Source: Poecilobothrus nobilitatus (lineage: Eukaryota > Arthropoda > Insecta > Diptera > Dolichopodidae). Taken from it: a stretch of DNA of 64,000 nt. The translations under genes and the position numbers were made by a program. This document shows positions 1 to 11,762 of the stretch, piece by piece. The stretch's first letter is position 1. Each line of letters starts with the position of its first letter. Location: positions 267,999,843 through 268,063,842 of the forward strand of contig OX352774.1 in assembly GCA_947095535.1 (NCBI GenBank), in the 5' to 3' direction. Under the pieces are notes generated by a model, which made no database searches, was not told where the DNA came from, and saw nothing but the letters and a program-made list of their open reading frames with translations.

Positions 1-90
1 ATTTCATTGCAATACGTTCATTAAAAGACGAAATCGGTTCGATTTCAGTAATTCTTTTTATATGCATATCGATAATAAATTTTGGAATAT

Positions 91-470
91 TTAGAGAGAA
101 GGGTTAATTTTGTTATAAATTTCGTGCAGAACAATCCATTTAAAATCAGATATTTCTGATGAAGAAAATTCTTGTCTGTAGTTAAAAGGAACAGTGTTAT
201 AGCTTTTTGATACATTGCATTGAGCTGGAATGTCTAAAACATTAGTTAGGGAAGTTTTTGCATCCTTTAAATTAATAAGTAAATCCATTAATTCACAGCA
301 GGACTTAGAACGATATAGAGAAGTGCTGTAGAAGAGAACATCATCAGCTTTAAGATCAGGTCTAATATATACCACCGATTTTCCGTGAATGAATATAGAT
401 TTAACCAAATTCTTTTCGAAAGCAACTGAAATTCCATTCCTACAATTGAGCTTACTATTTTTCTCTACTT
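91..470 (-). CDS. unrecognised open frame, possible exon or transposon fragment
   Basis: An open frame of about 125 codons runs leftwards from an in-frame stop near 471 to a stop at 91. It has no convincing ATG; the first candidate start is a TTG near 408. The peptide is mixed in composition, not low complexity, with a cysteine pair (KSCCEL). I recognise no family. It could be an internal exon or the remains of a mobile element, as most of the surrounding DNA is. A poly-A/poly-T-rich stretch (about 500-575) lies upstream. Confidence 0.25.
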
Positions 471-647
471 CATGCTACTTTAAAATTACAGTAAATTTAA
501 AAAAAAAAGAAAAAAAAAAAAAATGTTATTTTAAGTATAAAAAAAAAAAAAAAAGAAGAAAAAAAGTTATTTATTCTACACTTTCTAAGTAAGAGATAGG
601 TGAGACTTTCAGGGTATTTTTAAATTAAATTTTCTAAATCAAGATAA

Positions 648-821
648 TTAATTGATAATAACCATAATTTACATGAACTAAAACATTATATAATTAACGA
701 TAAAATTAATCATAATGGCAAAAATTTAAAAGAAGATAACACTATTAACACTGGCTCTAAATTAAAAGAAGATATTAATTATAAAAGTAAAGATGATAGT
801 AGTATAAAAGCTCACAATTAA
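648..821 (+). pseudogene. Asn/Lys-rich open fragment, resembles LINE ORF1 linker
   Basis: A 58-codon stretch between two stops, rich in Asn, Lys and Asp, without a start codon. Its composition resembles the Asn-rich linker seen in the LINE ORF1 relics near 3720-3920 and 59160-59690. It sits just before the assembly gap, beyond which a LINE endonuclease end appears, so it may be the upstream part of the same element. This is inference from composition and position only. Confidence 0.2.
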
Positions 822-834
822 AAAAAAAACAAAT

Positions 835-1034
835 NNNNNNNNNNNNNNNNNNNNNNNNNNNNNNNNNNNNNNNNNNNNNNNNNNNNNNNNNNNNNNNNNN
901 NNNNNNNNNNNNNNNNNNNNNNNNNNNNNNNNNNNNNNNNNNNNNNNNNNNNNNNNNNNNNNNNNNNNNNNNNNNNNNNNNNNNNNNNNNNNNNNNNNNN
1001 NNNNNNNNNNNNNNNNNNNNNNNNNNNNNNNNNN
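835..1034. other. assembly gap (200 N)
   Basis: Exactly 200 N. The round number suggests a scaffolding gap of unknown true size. The sequence to its right starts inside a LINE endonuclease domain, so part of that element is missing from the assembly. Confidence 0.98.
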
Positions 1035-3330
1035 CTTGCTGATGATGCAGAAAATCTGTTTCCTAACATCACTCATCATAACCCAATCATCTTCGAGTTT
1101 ACAACTACTAGCCCAAACTTTTCCAAATCATACAATAATACAATTGTATATGATTTTCAAAACGCTGACTACCAAAATATAAATTATGCTTTGTCAGTTA
1201 TTAATTGGCCCGAACTGTTATCATAACAGGATCTTAACTCATCTATCTCTATCTTCTATTTAAAAATTTTTGAAATAATTAATTCATTTGTGCCAAAAAT
1301 ACGAAAAAAAGATAAAACCACTGATCCTTGGTTAAATAGAGATCTCAGGTCATTGCGTAACCAACGCAATAAACTCTTCAAAAGAATAAAAAATACAAAT
1401 AATCCTAACATTAACTTGCTGAATACTTACAAAGATATTGCCTTAGATTTTAAGCTTAAAGCAAATTCAGCATATCACAATTATGTTACTAATATCGGTA
1501 ATAGATTAATTACAGATCCCAAAAATTTTTTGACTTCGTTAACACTAAACGTAAAACCTTTGGTTATGCAAATTCTATGTCAATTGACAATACGTTTTCC
1601 TCTTGTCCAAGAGATATCTGTAATTTCTTTGCTGATAATTTTCAAAAAGTTTATCGGCCATAAGAACTCTTTGCTAATAGGGATTATATAAATTTTAATT
1701 CAATAAATAGTCCTAATGCATTAATTTCCGACTAGCAACTTTCTGACAAGGACATTTTTGAAGCATTAACGAACCTTGACACCAAAAAAGGCGCTGGTCC
1801 TGACTTAATCCCACCGACCTTTTTGTACAATTGTGCTCAATATCTTGTTCACCCGCTGCATACTGTTTTTAATTGGTCATTATCAACAGGGATTTTTCCA
1901 GATGTATGGAAATCCTCCTTTTTGACTCCTATTCTTAAAAAGGGTGATAAAGCATCTGTGGAAAACTACCGTGGTATAGCTATTTTATCGAATATATCTA
2001 ATATGTTCGAAAAAATTCTTGTTGGTAAAATTATGCCAATTATCGATACAAAACTTAATGAACAACAGCATGGTTTTAGAAAAGGCCGTTCTACTACTAC
2101 GAACCTTATGATATACACGTCTGAAATTTTGAATCAAATGGAAAAAGGGTACCAAGTTGATGCAATTTACACAGATTTCAGCAAAGCTTTTGATCGTATT
2201 GATTGTATCATTTTGTTAAAAAAACTTGCCACGTTTGGTATATCTGGTTCTTTTCTTTTATGGCTCCATTCTTATCTTACTGGAAGAACTCAAAATGTTA
2301 AATTCCAAGGTATATTATCCAAAACTATCGATGTCACTTCAGAAGTACCGCAAGGTAGTCATTTAGGTCCACTCTTGTTTAATATATTTATTTCTGACTT
2401 ATCTGACAAATTAGGTGATATACCGCACATTGCGTTTGCAGACGACTTAAAAGTATATCAAGTCATTAAAAATAGTTCTGATATAACGTTACTGCAGTCA
2501 AAACTCAATAAACTACAAGAATGGTGCTCATTGAACAATTTCGAATTAAATGTACAGAAATGTAAATCCATAAGTTTCACTCGTAAACGATTTTCTATTA
2601 TTAACGACTATACAATTCAAAACCTAACCCTTGAACGGGTATACAGTATTACTGATCTTGGTATTATCCTCGACGATAAACTTAGCTTTAACTTACACTA
2701 TGACTTCATGATCTCTAAAGCAAATAAAATGTTGGGATTTATTAAAAGAAGAGCGAAAGAATATATAACAATAATAATAATATATAATATAATATAATAA
2801 TATAATATATAACAATATAGCAGTGACAAAAGCTCTCTACTGTTCCCTAATACGATCTATTCTAGAATATGGTAACATTATTTGGGATCCAGTTTTTCAA
2901 ATAAATTCTGATAAATTGAATCAGTTCTAAAACAATTTCTTTTATTTGCTTTAAGAAGTCAGTTTAATCCTTCCGACTATGCTAATCTTCCGAGTTACAA
3001 TATAAGACTTAAATCTTTAAATATGCTAACCTTGTCATCTCGCAGTAAAATTTCTTCATCTTGCTTCACCTACGATGTTCTTTATGATAATATTCACATT
3101 GAATATTTGAATAACAATTTTATCGTAAATGATGGGGTTAGACAAACAAGATATACGAGATTCTTAGTTGAACAAACTCATAGAACAGTATACGGAAGAA
3201 ATGAACCAATAAACATATGTTGCACTATCTTCAATAAGCACAGTCATCTTTTTTCTTCATCAATTTCAAAAAGAACATTTAAATCTAAATTACACCAACA
3301 TTTTTCCCTTCAATAACCTTACACAACTTT
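1035..3330 (+). pseudogene. LINE ORF2 relic (endonuclease end, reverse transcriptase, C-terminus)
   Basis: This is the 3' two-thirds of a CR1/Jockey-type non-LTR retrotransposon. The first codons give the end of an APE-type endonuclease (HHNPIIFEF-like) and the usual linker (DPWLNRDLR). The reverse transcriptase follows from about 1740: GAGPDLIPP, GIFPDVWK, motif A YTDFSKAFD, motif B EVPQGSHLGP and catalytic FADD near 2430. The C-terminal part lies at 2820-3316 and ends in the typical KSKLHQHF region. Lesions are a frameshift near 1560, stops near 1660 and 1734, a microsatellite within the coding region at about 2760-2815, and further shifts near 2930. The element is dead. The 5' part is lost in the gap. 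Confidence 0.85.
2761..2816. repeat. AT-rich (ATA/ATAATA)n microsatellite inside LINE ORF2
   Basis: An imperfect run of ata, aat and ataat units interrupts the reverse transcriptase thumb-like region. The conserved coding text resumes immediately afterwards (VTKALYCSLIRSILEYG). It probably expanded after the element lost function. Confidence 0.8.
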
Positions 3331-3719
3331 TTTTTTTTTTTTTTCTAACTCATACTTATACATTTAAATTTTTAAAGTGCATTTTGTTTAAGTCATCAAT
3401 TTTTGTATTTTTGTATTAAAGTTATTAAGTATTATGTCATATTGTAAAAATTAAAGTTTTGTTACGAATTTAAGTACTGTTTTGTATTTAATGTCAATGT
3501 TAAAAAAGTAAAAAATTAAAAGTAATAATTTAATTTTAATTTTATTTTTTTTTGTTTTTTAATTTAAGTTAAGCGCCATGTAAGCGCCATGTAATATTTC
3601 ATGTTTTTTTTTTTTTTTTTTTTTTTTTGTGTATTATATCATTGTTAAAAAAAAAATAATTGTATTAATATAATTTGTACATACTTTGCTTAGTATTTAT
3701 AATAAAAAAAATAAAAAAA
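3331..3719. other. T/A-homopolymer-rich LINE tail region, no gene
   Basis: Long T runs (about 3327-3344 and 3606-3628) and A runs, with a short direct repeat (agcgccatgta twice near 3574-3592). It is probably the 3' untranslated region of the LINE to the left plus the junction to the next LINE fragment. No coding signal was seen. Confidence 0.6.
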
Positions 3720-4392
3720 ATTAAAAAAAAAAATAATAGTAAGAACAACAATAATAGTATCAGTAGTGTTAATAGTCATAATGGGCAAATAAACACTAAT
3801 TCTAAGTATCTCAACTGGAACAAAGGAGAAACATTGAATCAACAAGCCAGTAATTTGGAGGGAAGTAACTGCAAAAACTTTCAAGATAACCAAAGAAACT
3901 ACATTGATCCAATGGTTCTTCTATAATTGTGAGACTAACAAAAAAAGCAGTGGAAAATGGGGATAGCATATATGTACTTTTAAGATTACGTGATCATAGA
4001 ATATATACAAACGTGAGGTTATTTTTGTCGTTATTCCATGATCAGGATGATATATGTTATGATGGTATGACAAAAACTAACATAATAGTACTTATCAATC
4101 AGGAAGGACTTCCGACAAATTATGAAGACTTACATAAATTATATGATAAATATTACGAAAATATAGGAATAACAGCCAAAGATGTAGCAAAAGACCTAAC
4201 AACATACAGAAGCCATATATACAACAAATACAGGAAGCATCTTCAGAAAATAAGAGATTCGTGGCAAAACTATTTAATAGCAAAATGACGGAACACACAA
4301 AAGAACAAAATATAATTGAATTAAAAATTTTATACGTAAACATATGTAGTATCAGAAACAAATTTTATGAGCTGGAAGCGACTATACAGAAC
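3720..4392 (+). pseudogene. LINE ORF1 C-terminal domain and start of endonuclease
   Basis: An Asn-rich linker (about 3720-3925) is followed after a frameshift by a domain of about 100 residues (3929-4288). This aligns with the ORF1 end at 59738-60097: both share the pattern VRL-L-S, GLPT-Y, L-KLY and YRSH-Y-HL. A second frame from 4261 overlaps its end and begins an APE endonuclease (ILYVNICSIRNKF, Asn being the conserved N-terminal catalytic position). It matches the ORF1-overlapping-ORF2 layout of the 58-64 kb LINE. Endonuclease homology stops near 4392 where a hAT fragment begins. Confidence 0.7.
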
Positions 4393-4625
4393 ACCATTGT
4401 ATATCCCACTCATGACGTTCGCACCATCATAACCTTGACCCCTACAGTTACTTAATTTTATATGTTGTTTTTTTAGCAGATTTAAAATTTCTTCATGTAG
4501 TCCAGCAGCAGTGTGGTTATATATTTCCGTGAAACCCAAGAAAACTTCTTTAATTTCAATTGATGTGGCTTCATCTTTTTCATTTTTAATAATTTTGACG
4601 TATCTAAATATAAACATAAACCTAT
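4393..4625 (-). pseudogene. hAT-family transposase fragment (ZMYM1/TTF-type)
   Basis: About 75 codons read leftwards with the signature EIKEVFLGF, then TAAGLHEEIL and GQGYDGANVMSG. In my memory of the family this is the RNase H-like core segment of hAT transposases related to zinc-finger MYM-type protein 1, where the Asp of GQGYDGA is a catalytic candidate. The BED/TTF finger and dimerisation end are absent. It sits between two pieces of one LINE endonuclease, but much of that endonuclease is missing, so the event was not a simple insertion. Confidence 0.7.
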
Positions 4626-4656
4626 TTAAAAATACTAATACTACAACAAAGTACAT

Positions 4657-4800
4657 AGTATGTTGACAAGTTCAGGATTTAATATTATAAATGAAACTGA
4701 TGGAAGAAGAGAAACTGCGAATACAAATACTTTAATTGATCATATTATTACTAATTGCAATGATAAGATAGATATATCATATAATCTAAAGTTCAGACCA
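4657..4800 (+). pseudogene. LINE endonuclease fragment
   Basis: About 45 codons with the end-of-endonuclease pattern LTSSGFN, then TNTLIDHIITN. The orientation matches the fragment ending at 4392, so it is probably the same element with its middle lost. It fades into A-rich sequence near 4800. Confidence 0.6.
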
Positions 4801-5022
4801 ACTTTAATTAAAATTTGGTAAAATTTAAAAATAATAAAATCTTATAAAGATAAAATTACAATAAAGATTGAAGTAAACTAAAATTTGCTATTTTAAATCT
4901 AAAAATAATAAAATTTTAAAAGAAAAAAATTGTAATAAAAATTAAGTAAAGTATAATCAAAAATATAATAAAACATAACAAATTAAAATTATAAACTAAG
5001 AGAAAAAAACTTAAAAAATAAG
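4801..5022 (+). other. A-rich leader before errantivirus-like gag
   Basis: A-rich, low-complexity sequence without open frames. Its place just upstream of a gag ATG suggests the remnant of a retroelement leader. No complete LTR and no convincing tRNA primer-binding site was seen. Confidence 0.4.
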
Positions 5023-6200
5023 ATGGAAAAGCAAATGGAAAATATGATAGAACAACTTAAACTAACAAATGGAGCAATAAACTCCCAAATATCGATAACT
5101 AAACAATTAGAAGCAATATTAGCAACACTGGAGGCAAAAGCAAATAACAAACAAATTTCAGCCCAGCCAAATTTAACATCGCCAAGAACCGAGCAAGATT
5201 TGAAAGACATAGCTAAGTTACCTGATTGTGTTAAAGAACTAAAAGCATTCGATGGAAATGCAGTGCAGTACGTCTCATGGGTACATTGCGTGGAAAACAT
5301 CTTACGCGATTATGACATAGTAAGGAACAAACCAATATACCGAGCCATTCTCCAAGCAATCAGAGGGAAGGTTAGAGGAAGCGCCGATGCCGCTTTAATT
5401 TCATACAACATATTCGACGATGACTGGGAGGCCAAAAAATCATGTTTGTCACTCCATTACGCAGACAAACGCGATCTCCAAACATTAGAATATCAGATGA
5501 GCACGTATGGGTAAATAACCAATTCTCGTTGATAATCAACAAAATAAAAACTGAGACTTATTCACGCGAAACCATTAACGTGCTGACAGAATCGCAAAGA
5601 AATCGTGCCCTAGATGTCTTCATAAGGGGACTTAACGGCGAACTTTCTAAATATTTAATGTTACAAAAACCATAAACGCTTCCAGAAGCATATTCAGCTT
5701 GCTTGGAGCTACAAAATTATAACACCAGAAGCTACACCATCCACAACAGAAACGGAAATTTTATAAACCCAACCTCACTAAGCAGGATTCCAAGTAATAA
5801 CATGCGTCAACCAGTATTACCATCACGGCAATTTCAATAGCGGCCACCGCTAACAGCACAGCAAAAAATTTCTGCACACAACATCCAACATCAAAAAACA
5901 TCTATACCTCCACCAAGACTTCCTAAACAACTAGAAAAAATGGAAATTGTCCAATCCATGCAAACACGTCAAGTGGATTATATGAACAGGCCCACAACTT
6001 TTAATGATGTGTATAAACGCCCACCAAGCACAAGCAACCTTCCAAGAAACAAACAGCAACAATTATATCATATGGAAAACGAAGATGATTTTACCGATTT
6101 TTATACATACTGACTATGCAGAAACTGAAGAAGACATCCAAGAAGAAATTCAAGAAATAAATTTTATGACGGACGCCTTTCCAGCGTTCCTTACCTAGAA
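5023..6200 (+). pseudogene. gag: errantivirus-like gag relic (17.6/297 type)
   Basis: The gag region of a gypsy-group (Ty3/Metaviridae) element. The first 163 codons (5023-5514) have an N-terminal coiled-coil-like stretch, then a capsid-like segment with LPDCVKELKAFDGN and a conserved Trp-rich part. A frameshift near 5505-5515 moves the capsid end (RALDVFIRGLNGELSKYL) to another frame, ending with a stop at 5675. Further codons continue to about 6150 with more shifts and stops. There is no CCHC knuckle, as is usual for this group. It precedes pol directly. It is an old endogenous copy that cannot make an intact Gag. Confidence 0.75.
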
Positions 6201-8898
6201 TATCAGACACGAGATGGAAGAGTGCTAAATTTCCTCGTTGATACAGGAACCAATAAGAACTTCATAAAGCCAGAAATCGCAACAAACGCCAAACCAGCCA
6301 ACAAACTTTTTACAGTACGTTCCGCAGGGGGAAACATTCAAATTTCACAGAAAATAGGAGGAAATTTTTCGAGAGATTGGGAAACAACGCATACCTAGAA
6401 TTTTTTATCCTACCAGGTTTCACAACCTTCGACGGCATAATAGGTGACGACACACTAAAGAATCTGCATGCTATAATTGAAAGAAAAAATAACATCCTGC
6501 AAATCGATCCTAACATCAAAATACCACTGAAGGCTAAAGTGTCGGCTCAAGTCAACGACATCGAAATTGAAGTAGAAAATGTATCGACTGGCAGCTTTTA
6601 ACAATCATAAACCGACATAAAAAAGTATTTGGAACGACAAAGAGATAATCGACGCGGAAGTAAAAGCAGAGATCAAAACAACAATAAACGAACCAATTTA
6701 CACAAAGTCGTACCCGTATCCCGCCAACATGAGGAAAGAAGTTGAAGATCAAGTCAAAAAATTACTGGATGACGGAATAATACAACTATCCAAAAGTCCG
6801 TATAACTCGCCAATATGGATCGTAGGGAAAAAAACAGACTCATCCGGAAATAAAAAATATCGAATGGTTATCGATTTCAAAAGGCTAAATGCAGTAACAA
6901 CAGCCGATACATACCCAATTCCTGACATTTCCAGTACATTAGCAAGCTTGGGGGACGCAAAATTTTTTACCACGATTGATCTCACATCCGGATTCCATCA
7001 AATAATGATGAAAAAATCAGACATTCCAAAAAAAGCTTTTTCTAAGATGAACTGCAAGTACGAGTTCCTAAGACTCCCATTTGGATTAAGAAAAGCGCCA
7101 TCAATATTCCAGCGCATGATTGATGACGTTCTCAAGGACCAGATTGGTAAAACCTGCTATGTGTATATCGATGACGTCATTATATTAGGTAAAACAAAGG
7201 AAGAACATCTCCAGAATATCGATGCAGTATTTTCACGATTGGAAAAAGCTAATTTAAGAGTAAATTTAGAAAAAAAGAAATTTTTAAAATCAGAAACAGA
7301 ATTCCTTGGCTATCTGGTCACAAGTGATGGAATTAAGCCAGACCCGAAGAAGTAATGGCGATTCAAAGCATCAAGCCACCGGATAACCTAAAAACCTTGA
7401 AATCATTTTTAGGTCTTACATCGTATTATCGTAGATTTATTCGCGATTTCGCTAAAAGAGCAAAACCGCAACCATAATGCAGATGCTCTATCAAGGGTGC
7501 CAACCGAAGTAAACCAACTTACCGGAAGCTCCACAGAAACAGCAAATAGTCTATGCGAAAATAGTGAAACAGAAACAGCGAGTATTCCAGATGAAGATAA
7601 TTTATCACACACTGTGCACAGCGCAGACGAAGACAACTCAAACTTAATCCCTCATTGCGAAGCGCTAATCAACGTGTTTCTTAATCAATTAGTCATAAGA
7701 AAAGGCAAAGATATGACAATCTACGAACAACCACATACAAGATACCATAGGCACTACGTAGATGTACCAGAAATCAATGAAAACATTTTGAAAATAATAC
7801 TAAAAGAAAAACTAAATCCTAGTGTAATTAACGGTATTAAGATTTCTGAAAATTTCCTTCCAATATTGCAGAATGTTTGTAAAGATCACTTTAGCAAATA
7901 CAAAATCCGAATAACACAAAAAGTAGTAGAATATGTTACGATTGAAGAAAGGAAGTTTGCCATCATTGAGAAGGAACACAGGAGAGCACAACGGAATGCC
8001 AACGAAAATCGGATGCAAATACTGGACAAATACTATTTTCCTCGCATGAGTAGTCAAATAAAGAGCTTCATTAAAACATGCGAAATCTGTATTAGCAGCA
8101 AGTACGATAGACGACCAAATAAACCGGAATTACAACAAACTCCAGTTCAAAAATTTCCTACACAAATACTTCACATAGATTTAATGGAGATACAGGGAGA
8201 AAAGTACATAACGTGTATCGACAAATTTTCGAAATTCCTAAAATTTTTTCATATTAAAGACCGCTCAGCTCTGCATTTAAGAAATAAAATCACAAAAGTG
8301 CTACATTATTTCACAGTTCCGGAAATGATAGTAATCGATAACGAACGTAGTTTTATGAGCCCTATTACATTAAATTACATCAAAGCTCTCGGTATTGCAG
8401 TTTATAACACACCGTCGCAAAAAAGCGAAGTAAATGGGAGTATCGAGAGAGCTCACTCAACAATTATCTAGCTAGTAAGGTGCCTGAGCAAGGAGTATCC
8501 AGATCTTTCGCCAAAAGAAATCATATACTTGGCAGTTGATCGATACAATAACTCCATACACTCGGTAACAAAATCCAAACCGAGCGACATATTTTTCGCA
8601 AAATCCAGTAAAATCGACTATCAGAACTTAATAGCAACCAGAACAAAAATGAATAAAGAGCTAGGTGAACTCATCGAGAAAAATCAACAATCAAAATTAA
8701 AACGAGAAAATGAAAAAAGAGATACACTAAAAACTTACAAAATTGGCCAAACAATTTTTGTTCGGGAAGCAAATCAAATCGAAACATAAACCGACATATA
8801 AGAAGGAAGTAGTTATGAAAAACAATAAAGTCACAATAGCTACCGCATCCGGCAAAAAAATTCACAAATCTCTCATAAAAAATATTACCGATAATTAA
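6195..8898 (+). pseudogene. pol: errantivirus-like pol relic (protease, RT, integrase; RNase H lost)
   Basis: Domains in order: protease with LVDTGTNKNF near 6235-6265 (active-site DTG), with frameshifts near 6370 and 6600; reverse transcriptase 6729-7355 with LPFGLRKAP and catalytic YIDD near 7160; a short thumb (SYYRRFIRDFAKRAKP), then an abrupt join near 7468 to the post-RNase-H motif NADALSRVP. The RNase H and connection region is deleted. Integrase follows (about 7900-8470): its zinc-binding part has Gln where the second His is expected (EHRRAQRN), CEIC is present, and the DDE residues lie in HIDLM, VIDNERSF and SIERAHS. A stop at 8469-8471 and a frameshift near 8790 precede the C-terminal end at 8898. 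Confidence 0.8.
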
Positions 8899-8929
8899 AT
8901 ACTTTAGTTTTATCTTTCTAGATTTATAA

Positions 8930-9945
8930 TTACAAAAACCATTGCATGGCCAGAAATTTTTGAGTTTAAAGGCCCAATCGCAACCATAAAACGAGGACAA
9001 GGAAAAATTATTAATGGCAACTTCAACCTGATTCACGTCATTAACCGCGAGAATTATGATGAAGCTCTACAACAGATCATTCCCCTCGTTCAAAAGATCA
9101 ATTCAACAAACATGATGAAACCTCAGCTTGAATTCCAAATAAACCAAATCATGGAATCATTAACGAAATTGAGAGGAACAACAATCAAAAAAAGATCAAT
9201 CAATTGGATCGGATCAGCGTGGAAATGGCTCGCTGGCACACCGGATTCCACCGACTGGGATATCATTTTGAAGAGCCAAAGTGAGCTAACCGATAACAAT
9301 AACGAACAATATAAGATAAACCACGAAATAATGAAGATTACAAGTGAAGTAACAACACGATACAACCTCATCCTGAAAGAAGTCGATAGAATGGACCAAC
9401 AACTCGAGCAAATGACTTTCAATAAACTCGGCATCATAAAAGAAACGCTGAATGAAATCGTATTAGCAGCCAAAATTGCGAAAAAATCAATCGTTAACAC
9501 GAATTTATTAAGCAGGGCAGATGTCCAAAGAGTATTAGAAGAAACAGAATCGCTACCTTACAGTAATGAGATCGAAGCCATAGAATACGCACAACCAAAA
9601 GTTGTAACAAATGGATGCACAATCCTGTACGTGTTATCACTACCAAAAGTCAGTATGATCATATTCAGTCAACAGTATGATCATATTCTAGCAAAATCTA
9701 CAGTCAGAGACTCAAAGCAAATCCAGCTCGAATATGAAGAATTATTCGTTAAGGATAATATATATGGCATACTAGGCAGATGTGAAACCATGAACAACGT
9801 AACCATATGCGGAAAAGATAAACTTAAAAAACTGGGAGACGAACATTGTATATTTCAACTTCTAAAAGGGAAGAACGCTAAATGCGATATTGAATTTAAC
9901 AAAGAAGAAATAATAGAAGCTATAGATGAAAATATAATTTTCCTT
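8930..9945 (+). pseudogene. env: errantivirus-like env relic, 3'-truncated
   Basis: A mostly open env frame of a gypsy-group errantivirus; the track from about 9112 is free of stops to the join. Visible features are the basic furin-like site followed by the hydrophobic segment near 9190-9235 (KKRSINWIGSAW), then a long heptad-rich part and several cysteines. In the family this encodes a baculovirus F-like fusion glycoprotein. Homology ends near 9940, where the sequence passes into the protease of a second element on the opposite strand. The transmembrane anchor and 3' LTR are therefore missing, and the copy cannot be functional. Confidence 0.75.
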
Positions 9946-10192
9946 TCAAACTTCTCTTTCCATCTAATTCGACCATTTTTAGGGGCTTTTATTTCATAAG
10001 GTGCTGGTGTATGAACTTCCCATTTTATAGAATCCTTTCCATTTATTGTAGAAAAGTGAATAGGAGAGATTTCTAATTTTTTGAAACCTAATACCCTATC
10101 ATCAATTAAACTAAAAGTAGATCCTGTATCTATAAGAGCTAAATATGAATTATTATTAATAGTAAATTTTATCATGGGTAACTCATCCGAGG
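9945..10192 (-). pseudogene. gypsy-type protease, second element, truncated
   Basis: Reads leftwards with YLALIDTGSTFSLID, a retropepsin active-site motif (DTGS), just downstream of the gag on the same strand. The frame runs into the env relic of the other element at about 9940, so RT, RNase H and integrase of this element are absent. Confidence 0.7.
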
Positions 10193-11395
10193 CTAGTTCA
10201 TAAAAAACTCGACATTGTTAGTCTCGGCTTTATTTTCTGATTTAGGGTTCGAATTACACTCACAATTAGAATTAAAATTAGATGTCGATTGTATATTATC
10301 GACTTCCATTGGCACTGCTTGCCTATATTGCCCTGAATTATTATTTTGATAGTAATTTTTATTAAATTGCCTAGAGTTAGAATTATTTTGAAAATTTTGT
10401 TTATTATAATTTTGTTGTCGATATTGACCTGAATTATTATTTTGATAAAAGTTTCTATTAAATTGCTTAGAATTATAATTATTTTGAGAATCTTTATTAT
10501 AACAGTTATTTGAACTATTTGGTTTAGCATAAGAATTATTTAAATTATTCTGATCATTATTTTTATTTCTTTGATTATTAAATTTGTTTTGATAAAAATT
10601 TTTACTCTTATTTCTATTTTGATTATTATAATTATTATTAGATTTTTTAAATTCTGGCTTAATGCAAGAATCTTCAAATTTTCTTTTATTTATGATATTT
10701 ATTATTTCATTTAAATTTTTTTCCTCAAAAATTCTATCTAAAAGAGTTCCTTGTGCCATTTCTTTAATGGTGTTAACAAGGAAGGTATCAATATTACTTA
10801 AATCTATATAATTGCTATCTTTATAGTAGATTTTTAGCTCATCGGCTTTATATTTTAAGTTCTGAATTTCTAATACTTATTCACTTACTGTGTTTATCCT
10901 TAATGCACCGATTTTTTTGTAGATTTCTGCCGGTTCTATATCTGGTCTATACCTGGATTTCAAGGCTGCTTTTATGGTGTCCCAATTATCTGGATGTGGA
11001 GTGTTGATAATGGTTTCTTTTGCCTCACCCTGAATTTTCTCGTAGTATATTGTTCTCACCATGCATTTTCGTAAGTTATCATCAGTTACTCCTTCTAAAT
11101 AATACTCGACACTACTAATGAAAGAATTGATTGTGACTTCACTTTTACCAGTCAATGTTGACATATACCGGACCTCCTTCATAAATCTTTCTCTTTGTTG
11201 ATAGCCTTGTTCTCTTATTTGGAATTCTTGAACAGCTGCTGTCATTCTATTTAACTGTTGATTCTTGATGTCTAATTCTGCGAGCAAACTTTGTTTCTGT
11301 TGTAATAATTGTTCAAGAACATTTGTATCCTCACTTTGTGCTTGAGCCATGTTGCGATTTTTACAGTATTGGTCCAATATATCACGTTTTTTCAT
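10193..11395 (-). pseudogene. gag: gypsy-type gag, second element, one stop codon
   Basis: Starts at an ATG at 11395. Residues 1-172 contain a Gln-rich coiled-coil stretch and a capsid-like core (MSTLTGKSEVTINSFI, then NWDTIKAALKSRY). An in-frame stop at about 10874-10876 interrupts it; the same frame then continues through KADELKIYYKDSNY and MAQGTLLDRIFEEKNLNEI into an Asn/Gln-rich tail. The tail includes two near-identical copies of an NYYQNNNSGQYRQ-type unit. I see no CCHC zinc knuckle. The protease follows on the same strand. The element is an old, inactive copy. Confidence 0.7.
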
Positions 11396-11762
11396 TCACA
11401 ATAAACAAAAAATATTTTGTTTTTATTTTTATAATATTACTAAGTGAGTATTAATTATTAACAAAGGCTTACGGTTTTAATTTTTAACAGCTTTATTAAC
11501 TTAATTTTACACTTTTATTATTGTTTTTTTTTTTTTTGTATATTAAATGTTTTCGTAACACAAATAATTTTAATGTTTATTAACTGTTTTTCCTCTGATA
11601 GAGATCATAAGAGGTAATTAATTTAACACTTTTGTATTATTTGATTTTACAACAATATATATATACATAAGTATGTATAAATATTTTTTTTATAATAAAG
11701 TTTAATTTATATTATAATAATTAACGTTCGTATCACTGGATAATTAATTTTAATTTATAATT
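11396..11762 (-). other. AT-rich 5' leader of the second gypsy element
   Basis: Untranslated AT-rich sequence between the primer-binding site and the gag ATG (reading leftwards). It contains a T-run and short TA repeats. No open frame of note. Confidence 0.5.
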
